A stretch of DNA of 64,000 nt from Flavobacterium oncorhynchi (lineage in GTDB: Bacteria; Bacteroidota; Bacteroidia; Flavobacteriales; Flavobacteriaceae), in the NCBI RefSeq assembly GCF_002217355.1, contig NZ_MUHA01000001.1, positions 124,001 to 188,000 of the forward strand. The letters are read 5' to 3'. Of this stretch, positions 58,791 through 64,000 are shown in pieces. A model generated the notes under the pieces. The model saw nothing but the letters and a program-made list of their open reading frames with translations. It was not told the origin of the DNA and did not search any database. Position 1 is the stretch's first letter; every line of letters begins with the position of its first letter. Position numbers and translations under genes: made by a program.

Positions 58791-59555
58791 ATGTCTGAAG
58801 CACCAAACTCATCAACACCAAATCAGGATCGTAATACAGAAAACTGGTTCTCTTCATGGTTTGATACTCCGTATTATCACATTCTTTATAAAGATCGAAA
58901 TTACCGAGAAGCTCAGGTTTTTATGGATAATCTTACACATTACCTTAATCTTCCAGAAAAAGCAAAGGTGCTTGATTTAGCCTGCGGAAAAGGAAGACAT
59001 TCTATATACTTAAACCAACTTGGTTATAATGTATTAGGGGCTGATTTATCTGAAAACAGCATTGCAGAAGCCAATAAAAACAGCAACGAAACGCTGCACT
59101 TTAAAGTGCACGATATGCGTGAACCTTTTGAAGAAAAATTTGATGCCATTTTTAATCTTTTTACCAGTTTTGGTTATTTTGAAAGTGACGACGATAATTT
59201 GACTACCCTGAAAGCTATCAAAGAAAGCTTATCTGAATATGGTTTTGCTGTAATTGATTTTATGAATGTAAACCAAGTTATTGAAACTTTAGTTCCAGAA
59301 GAAGTAAAAACGGTTGACGAAATTGATTTTCACATAAAAAGATATGTTGAAGACGGTCACATTTTCAAAGAAATTGACTTTGAAGATCAAGGCAGAAAAT
59401 ATCATTTTACAGAAAAAGTAAAAGCATTAACTTTGAAAGACTTTCAAGATTTAATGGATGAAGCAGGAATTTTTCTGTTAGACATTTTTGGAGATTACAA
59501 ACTCAAAAAATTCCATAAAACCGAAAGCGAACGATTAATCATGATTTTTAAGTAA
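58791..59555 (+). CDS. Class I SAM-dependent methyltransferase
   Basis: 254 aa. The Rossmann motif I is at 60-70 (VLDLACGKGRHS), followed by VLGADLSENSIAEA and LFTSFGYFESDDDN as the post-I and IV regions. It is a Methyltransf_25-type protein of unknown substrate. The N-terminus up to residue 40 contains NWFSSWFDTPYYHILYKDRN, a block shared by a Bacteroidota subgroup. TAAATTTG near 58753-58760 is a possible -7 box. It ends in element D. Small-molecule and protein substrates are both open. Confidence 0.8.
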   Translation: MSEAPNSSTPNQDRNTENWFSSWFDTPYYHILYKDRNYREAQVFMDNLTHYLNLPEKAKVLDLACGKGRHSIYLNQLGYNVLGADLSENSIAEANKNSNETLHFKVHDMREPFEEKFDAIFNLFTSFGYFESDDDNLTTLKAIKESLSEYGFAVIDFMNVNQVIETLVPEEVKTVDEIDFHIKRYVEDGHIFKEIDFEDQGRKYHFTEKVKALTLKDFQDLMDEAGIFLLDIFGDYKLKKFHKTESERLIMIFK

Positions 59556-59556
59556 A

Positions 59557-59632
59557 TTGGGGAATCGTTTAATTGTTTAACCGTTTAATCGCTAAACAAA
59601 AAACAATTAACCGATTAAACAAATCAACGATT
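59557..59632. repeat. Composite intergenic inverted repeat, TTTAATCG-word family (element D)
   Basis: Left arm: ATCGTTTAATTGTTTAACCG and TTTAATCGCTAAAC words. Right arm: AATTAACCGATTAAAC, then AATCAACGATTA. The arms pair imperfectly around AAACAAAAAAC. The unit (GTTTAATCG, GTTTAACCG, GTTTAATTG) is repeated three times on the left. It spans the whole gap between the methyltransferase stop codon and the ZIP start codon, and stays open in the ZIP frame for 24 codons. Confidence 0.75.
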
Positions 59633-59644
59633 ACACGAAACGAA

Positions 59645-60313
59645 ATGAACTATTTACTACCCTTATTCTCTGTACTTTTAGGATATATAGTGGCTTTGTT
59701 TTTAAAACCAAAAAACAAAACCAATTTAAAGTTACTGCTGGCATTCAGCGGTTCATTTTTGTTATCTTTAACCGTAATGCATCTTTTGCCCGAAGTTTAT
59801 GAATCTCACAATCATAATATTGGGATTTTTATTATGCTTGGGATTTTATTTCAAATTGTGCTGGAATTTTTCTCAAAAGGCGCAGAACACGGGCACGTTC
59901 ATGGTCATGCAAAAATGTCGCAAATTCCGTGGCTGCTTTTTATAAGTCTTTGTATTCATGCCTTCTTAGAAGGTTTTCCTGTAAGTCATCATCATGATTT
60001 GGCTTTAGGAATTGCAATTCATCATTTACCAATTGCAGTAATTTTAACCACATTTTTTATCAATGCCGATTTAGACAAAAAAGCGATTTTTGCCTTCATG
60101 CTTACTTTTGCCGTAATGACACCTTTAGGAACTGTTGCTTCTGAATATCTGCCAATTTTAAATGAATATTATACTGAAATTACCGCAGTAGTAATAGGTA
60201 TTCTATTCCACATTTCATCGACCATTATTTTTGAAAGCAGCGAAGGACATAAATTTAATATCGCAAAAGTTTCAATGATTGTACTTGGAATTTTACTAGC
60301 ATTTTTCTTGTAA
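59645..60313 (+). CDS. ZIP family metal transporter
   Basis: 222 aa from ATG 59645 (MNYLLPLFSVLLGYIV). An in-frame Met 24 codons upstream would translate repeat element D and is rejected. Seven to eight helices are seen. A His-rich loop is at 82-88 (HGHVHGH), and the paired metal-site helices carry HAFLEG (105-110) and AIHHLP (125-129). ZIP proteins import zinc, iron or manganese. The metal cannot be told from sequence. It may be read from the same transcript as the upstream methyltransferase, or from a promoter lying in the repeat. Confidence 0.9.
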   Translation: MNYLLPLFSVLLGYIVALFLKPKNKTNLKLLLAFSGSFLLSLTVMHLLPEVYESHNHNIGIFIMLGILFQIVLEFFSKGAEHGHVHGHAKMSQIPWLLFISLCIHAFLEGFPVSHHHDLALGIAIHHLPIAVILTTFFINADLDKKAIFAFMLTFAVMTPLGTVASEYLPILNEYYTEITAVVIGILFHISSTIIFESSEGHKFNIAKVSMIVLGILLAFFL

Positions 60314-60711
60314 TTTTATAAAATTTCGTTTCCTTTTTAATAGCTGAATATCATTTTTTATTATTAAAATGGTGCTTTTTCTTACTTGCTTTTTATTCGT
60401 AAGTTTCAAAAATAATACTGCCAAATGTTTTTAGTATTTATGAAATTTTAAATAACTGACAAAAAATTAAAGCCTCTCTCTTTTTAGATTTTCATTAAAA
60501 AAGAAGCTGATTGCGAGCCAAAATCCTAGATATTCCAGCTAATAAGTCTAGTTTCTTCATTAATCTTAACTATTCAACAATATTGCTTTTCGCATTCGCG
60601 TAACAAAACTTCTGACAAACAGTCTTTATTGCTAAAAAATAGAGCACAAAAAAAGATTACATTTCTTTGTGACTTTGTGTTGTAATTTTCTTTATTAAAA
60701 TAAAAAAATAT
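60314..60711. other. Intergenic stretch of about 400 bases without recognised genes
   Basis: AT-rich sequence with no ORF of note and no recognised RNA. TTTCTTTGTGACTTTGTGT near 60662-60680 resembles a lone copy of the CCTTTG/ACTTTG words of element B1. The right end holds the murQ -7 box. Confidence 0.5.
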
Positions 60712-60719
60712 TAATTTTG
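60712..60719 (+). promoter_or_regulatory. Predicted murQ -7 box; rules out an upstream TTG start
   Basis: TAATTTTG matches TAnnTTTG. The in-frame TTG at 60717 is part of this box, so translation should begin at ATG 60741. Confidence 0.5.
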
Positions 60720-60740
60720 ACTGGTCTAAATAACACTCAA

Positions 60741-61553
60741 ATGACATTTACAAAAACAACTGAACTCTCATCACAATATGAACATTTAGAAAAAATGTCT
60801 GTTCATGAATTGTTATCAAATATCAACCAAGAAGATAAAACTGTTCCTTATGCGGTAGAAAAAGCTTTACCTCAAATAGAAGCTTTGATACCACAAATAG
60901 TTGCAAAATTGAAACTTGGCGGCAGATTATTTTATATTGGAGCGGGAACTTCAGGTCGTTTAGGTGTTGTTGATGCCTCAGAATGTCCGCCTACTTTTGG
61001 TGTTCCCTTTGATTTAGTAAATGGTATAATTGCGGGAGGTGATACCGCTATAAGACGAGCAGTTGAAAATGCAGAAGACAATCCTACACAAGCTTGGATT
61101 GATTTAAAGTCTTATAATATCAATCAAAATGATGTAGTGATTGGAATTGCAGCTTCTGGAACAACTCCTTATGTTATTGGAGGATTAGAAGCCTGTAACC
61201 AAAACAATATTATAACGGGCTGTATTACTAACAATGCAGGAAGTCCGCTTGCATTAACAGCAAAGTTTCCTATTGAAGTTGTAGTTGGTCCTGAATTTAT
61301 TACAGGAAGTTCGCGAATGAAAGCAGGAACAGCACAGAAACTGGTTTTAAACATGATTTCGACAGCAGCAATGATTCAGCTTGGAAAAGTAAGAGGCAAC
61401 AAAATGGTCGATATGCAGTTAAGTAATGTAAAACTTGTAGATCGCGGTGTTAAAATGATTATGGGTGAAATCCCAGTTTCATATGATCAAGCGTCTGAAT
61501 TACTAAAAAAATATGGCAGCGTTAGAAATGCTGTTGATAATTATCATAAGTAA
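60741..61553 (+). CDS. murQ: N-acetylmuramic acid 6-phosphate etherase
   Basis: 270 aa from ATG 60741 (MTFTKTTELSSQYEHLEKM). It is a SIS-fold lyase. GAGTSGRLGVVDASECPPTFG carries E81, matching the catalytic E83 of E. coli MurQ; ASGTTPYVIGGL and GSSRMKAGTAQKLVLN complete the substrate site. It cleaves the lactyl ether of MurNAc-6-phosphate, giving GlcNAc-6-phosphate in peptidoglycan recycling. No murP-type PTS gene or anmK is adjacent. The next gene, encoding a DUF6095 protein, is a frequent neighbour in Flavobacteria. Confidence 0.93.
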   Translation: MTFTKTTELSSQYEHLEKMSVHELLSNINQEDKTVPYAVEKALPQIEALIPQIVAKLKLGGRLFYIGAGTSGRLGVVDASECPPTFGVPFDLVNGIIAGGDTAIRRAVENAEDNPTQAWIDLKSYNINQNDVVIGIAASGTTPYVIGGLEACNQNNIITGCITNNAGSPLALTAKFPIEVVVGPEFITGSSRMKAGTAQKLVLNMISTAAMIQLGKVRGNKMVDMQLSNVKLVDRGVKMIMGEIPVSYDQASELLKKYGSVRNAVDNYHK

Positions 61554-61625
61554 ACCGTTTTCTTTGTGGTACCTTTAACCGCAAACTTCATCAAGTTTTC
61601 AAACTTGAAACAAAAACACACTCAA

Positions 61626-61847
61626 ATGGCAACAAATAAGCAACTATTAGGAAAAGGAATCAAATATTTAACTGGTGCTCTGCCATTAATGTTTCTTGGG
61701 CCTTCATTGATTTACAATGCTTTTATGAATCAACATACCAATTGGCATTATTTAGTTTTAGGAATTGGAATTGCGGCTTGCTTAGCTTCTATGTTTTTAA
61801 TTTTCTACGGATTGAAAACGATTATGAAAGGTATATTTAATGACTAA
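61626..61847 (+). CDS. DUF6095 family small membrane protein
   Basis: 73 aa from ATG 61626 (MATNKQLLGKGIKYLTG); an upstream Met at 61566 would add 20 poorly conserved residues. Two membrane helices (about 17-34 and 42-63) with a conserved HTNWHYLVLGIG turn. It matches DUF6095, a small Bacteroidota family often found after murQ. Function unknown; the pairing with murQ hints at the envelope. It lies 72 bases after murQ without a terminator, so co-transcription is likely. Confidence 0.82.
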   Translation: MATNKQLLGKGIKYLTGALPLMFLGPSLIYNAFMNQHTNWHYLVLGIGIAACLASMFLIFYGLKTIMKGIFND

Positions 61848-61926
61848 TTTTAGTCAAGTAAACAATTCTTAACAGCTCCGAACCTATTAAGTATTCATTT
61901 GTTATTTAATATTTATCCAACAGAAA

Positions 61927-62499
61927 ATGGAAAGTCTAATTCACATTCAAAAAACATTCGAAAAAGTTGTTTACATCGATAAAAAAATAAACAATCGTGA
62001 GTTTGAAGATTGTGTGTTTAAAAATTGTGATTTTTCGAATAGTAATTTTAATTCTAATACTTTTTTAGACTCTGAATTTATTGACTGCAACTTATCTATG
62101 ACAAGTTTAGCGGGAACGAGTTTAAAAAATGTGACTTTCAGAAATTGCAAACTTTTAGGAATTGCTTTTAATGAATGTGACGATTTTTTATTTCAAGTCC
62201 ATTTTGAGGAATGCACTTTAGATTATGCTTCATTTGCTAATAAAAAAATGCCAAAAACAAAATTTATTAATTCATCACTTAGAGAAGTAACTTTTGTAGG
62301 TGTTAATTTAACCAATTCTATTTTTGACAATTGCAATTTAGACGGTGCTATTTTTAACGAAACGCAATTGGCCGCAGTTGATTTTAGAACGGCTTACAAT
62401 TACAAAATCGATCCTGAATTTAATGCCATGCGAAAAGCACAATTTTCGACTCAGGGAATTATTGGACTTTTAGATAAATACGATATTAAGATTGTATAA
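61927..62499 (+). CDS. Pentapeptide repeat protein
   Basis: 190 aa made almost entirely of pentapeptide repeats (A/C/S/T/V-[D/N]-[L/F]-X-X), for example CVFKNCDFSNSNF, TFRNCKL and SSLREVTFVGVNL. They build a right-handed square beta-helix. A short helical C-terminus follows (GIIGLLDKYDIKIV). The size and N-terminal start are in the range of Qnr/McbG-like DNA mimics that protect gyrase. Central breaks (CDDFLFQVHFEECTLDY) resemble Qnr loops, but specific Qnr features are not secure, so no resistance role is claimed. Confidence 0.85.
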   Translation: MESLIHIQKTFEKVVYIDKKINNREFEDCVFKNCDFSNSNFNSNTFLDSEFIDCNLSMTSLAGTSLKNVTFRNCKLLGIAFNECDDFLFQVHFEECTLDYASFANKKMPKTKFINSSLREVTFVGVNLTNSIFDNCNLDGAIFNETQLAAVDFRTAYNYKIDPEFNAMRKAQFSTQGIIGLLDKYDIKIV

Positions 62500-62514
62500 A
62501 TAACGGCTCAACTT

Positions 62515-63351
62515 TCATTTTTCAATTGTTCGCAATCCCTTCTTTATAATATAAGCTGTTTCTTTTACAGTGCTTTCTGTTTGCCACTTTTTGCATAAAT
62601 CCTTAACAAAATCTGGTCGCGATTTACTGGCATCATTAAGCCAGTTCCCTACACTATCCTGAACATATTTTGATGGATCAGATTTCAGAGAATCTAAAAT
62701 TTTCAAAGCCAATTCCGGTTTTTTCTTAAGCGCTTCGATATGTTCGCACCAAACTCCTCGCGGCCTAATTGCTTCGGTTGCAAAACGTCTGATATTTTCA
62801 TCTTCATTTAAAGTCCATTTTAATAAAATTTCAAGACTTTTATCCAAATTCTTTACAATATTTGAACGGACAGCCAGCCATGAAATTTCTCGAACTCCAA
62901 AATGCTTATCGGCTGCTAAAAACTGAATTTGCTCTAACATTTCCTCAATTGTATATTTTGGATTTTTTCCTATTGTGTATGCTGACCAGCATCTAACTAA
63001 ATCTGATTTATGTTTAGAAATATCCGAAAGGATGCTTAAATCATTATTTAAAGCAGATAATTTTAATATTCCAGTTCCAATTGCTTCATTTATAGTATTA
63101 ACTGTTTGCTTTTTCAAGCTTCTAATATCTATTAAAATAGGTTCCAAATATTCAGCTCTATTTAGTTCTTTCAAGAGGTTTTCGAGAAGTGCAGTTTGAT
63201 TAAAAGCAAGCCATTCTATCAAATTCGCCGATTCAATTTCGCCTTTATTAAGCTGCTCTAAAATAGAACTCGGAATATCTTTTGCAGATCGTGCTCCTTT
63301 ACGTTTCATGGTTGTATTCAATGTTTCAATTTGATTCGTTAATTCGCTCAT
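62515..63351 (-). CDS. DNA alkylation repair (AlkD-like) HEAT-repeat protein
   Basis: 278 aa, almost all alpha-helical with HEAT-like repeats. The family regions are GVREISWLAVRSNIVKNL, DENIRRFATEAIRPRGVW and PSKYVQDSVGNWLNDASKSRP. The RRFATEAIRPRGVW run is characteristic of the AlkC/AlkD-type protein group seen in Bacteroidota. These proteins hydrolyse N3- and N7-alkylpurines from DNA. The conserved Trp and Asp of the active site are plausible (RGVW; the NWLND run), but glycosylase function cannot be proved from sequence. It is divergent from the HxlR regulator. Confidence 0.83.
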   Translation of the reverse strand: MSELTNQIETLNTTMKRKGARSAKDIPSSILEQLNKGEIESANLIEWLAFNQTALLENLLKELNRAEYLEPILIDIRSLKKQTVNTINEAIGTGILKLSALNNDLSILSDISKHKSDLVRCWSAYTIGKNPKYTIEEMLEQIQFLAADKHFGVREISWLAVRSNIVKNLDKSLEILLKWTLNEDENIRRFATEAIRPRGVWCEHIEALKKKPELALKILDSLKSDPSKYVQDSVGNWLNDASKSRPDFVKDLCKKWQTESTVKETAYIIKKGLRTIEK

Positions 63352-63450
63352 TCTGCTTAAAATTTTGACTATTTTTGTAAAGATCGGTAAGTTGGATCAG
63401 CCTGGCAATACCGCATATTTTTATCCCATAGGGACACAAAAGTCAATTTT

Positions 63451-63801
63451 ATGCAAACAAAGGAACGAAACACAGAAAATAAAATTTGTCCATTAGAAAT
63501 TGCTGTAAACTGTATCAGCGGAAAATGGAAAATTCCAATTGTCTGGCAGATTAATGACGGAAAAAAAAGACCAAGTGAATTTTTACGCGGCATTGCTAAA
63601 GTAGACAGACGCGTTTTAAATCAGCAGTTAAATGAAATGGTAGAAGACGGCATATTGATAAAACATTCTTTTAATGAACTTCCTCCGCGTGTTGAATATA
63701 CTTTGACCGAAACTGGAGAACAATTAGTCGAAATACTATGGAAACTTAATGATTGGGGAAAATTACTGATTTCCGAAAATAAAATTGAGCTTCAATCTTA
63801 A
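63451..63801 (+). CDS. HxlR family winged-helix regulator
   Basis: 116 aa. The N-terminal ICPLEIAVNCISGKWKIPIVWQI has the invariant early Cys (C13) and the GKWK motif. RPSEFLRGIAKVDRRVLNQQL is the DNA-recognition helix region, and LPPRVEYTLTETGEQLVEIL forms the wing. HxlR regulators often sense electrophiles or redox through the Cys and control neighbouring genes. The next gene (DUF1572) begins 12 bases downstream and is probably in the same operon. The AlkD-like gene is divergent, so a common control region lies at 63352-63450. Confidence 0.9.
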   Translation: MQTKERNTENKICPLEIAVNCISGKWKIPIVWQINDGKKRPSEFLRGIAKVDRRVLNQQLNEMVEDGILIKHSFNELPPRVEYTLTETGEQLVEILWKLNDWGKLLISENKIELQS

Positions 63802-63813
63802 AACACGCAAATC

Positions 63814-64000
63814 ATGAAAACAGATGAATCTTATTTAGAAAGTGTTAAAAAACAATTTTTGTATTACAAAACACTTGGCGAAAAAGCGATCAACCAATTA
63901 GAACCTGAACAACTTTTTTTTGAAACAAATGATGATACTAACAGTATTGCCGCGATTGTAAAACATATTTCGGGAAATATGCTTTCGCGATGGACAGACT
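63814..64000 (+). CDS. DUF1572 (DinB-superfamily) protein, cut by the window end
   Basis: The first 62 codons are in the window. They read MKTDESYLESVKKQFLYYK, then QLFFETNDDTNSIAAIVKHISGNML, which matches the start of DUF1572 proteins. These are four-helix DinB-like metalloproteins, some with thiol transferase activity. The His of VKHISGN is the first expected metal ligand. The gene is incomplete at its 3' end. It follows the HxlR regulator by 12 bases. Confidence 0.8.
   Translation, partial: MKTDESYLESVKKQFLYYKTLGEKAINQLEPEQLFFETNDDTNSIAAIVKHISGNMLSRWTD

Noticed and set aside
60717-60740. TTG start for MurQ, adding eight residues
   Set aside because: The TTG is part of a TAATTTTG -7 box; ATG 60741 gives the usual MurQ start.
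61927-62499. Calling the pentapeptide protein a Qnr resistance determinant
   Set aside because: The repeat fold is clear, but the loop residues that define Qnr are not secure from sequence alone and the context is not mobile.

Overview
The window reads as chromosomal DNA of a Flavobacterium-like bacterium (Bacteroidota, Flavobacteriaceae). It is AT-rich. Promoters follow the Bacteroidota pattern (TTG or TTTG, about 17-21 bases, then TAnnTTTG), and start codons mostly lack Shine-Dalgarno sequences. Lineage markers include a fused CcoN-CcoO oxidase subunit, a one-haem CcoP, a type IX secretion sorting domain, and DUF5606, DUF6048, DUF6095 and DUF6452 proteins. I see no rRNA, tRNA, CRISPR array, transposase or prophage. 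The window is mostly housekeeping genes, and the interest lies in intergenic DNA and regulation.

Layout. 0.1-5.8 kb: S41 protease, YebC regulator, two small duplicated families of membrane/lipoprotein genes (one member a 25-codon micro-ORF) and a LamG protein with a secretion tail. 6.2-16.7 kb: cysteine-synthase-family enzyme, oligopeptidase B, YbaB, threonine aldolase, prfB with a programmed +1 frameshift, msrB, an LpxD-type acyltransferase, a carboxyltransferase subunit and DoxX. 16.9-28.8 kb: a micro-oxic respiration block holding hemN, the ccoS-NO-Q-P-G-fixH-safE operon (minus strand), ccoI and a Crp/Fnr regulator. 28.8-37.3 kb: mazG, DUF5606, def, a FUSC membrane protein, mqo, ruvX, an Aer-like PAS protein and dapD. 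37.3-45.0 kb: a lipooligosaccharide assembly cluster (three GT2, one GT9, a deacetylase, a Kdo-kinase-like protein, a GT-like protein and an acyltransferase). 45.0-64.0 kb: tsaC, cysteine desulfurase, Smr protein, DUF2752, DUF1003, cysE-cysM, aldo/keto reductase, histidine kinase, rlmD-DUF6452-DUF6048, THUMP methyltransferase, ZIP transporter, murQ-DUF6095, pentapeptide protein, AlkD-like protein, HxlR regulator and the start of a DUF1572 gene.

Two signals stand out. First, one 14-base palindrome (ATGAYAWTTRTCAT) occurs upstream of hemN, the cco operon and ccoI, each time about 41 bases before the predicted transcription start. That is class II activator geometry, and the Crp/Fnr gene lies in the same block. 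Second, at least seven gene 3' ends carry composite inverted repeats built of short degenerate words (CTTAG-, CCTTTG-, TTTCAAG-, TTTAATCG-type). Each element is more alike internally than to the others, and several run up to or into stop codons. I do not recognise these as a named element family, and they are the best candidate here for something undescribed.
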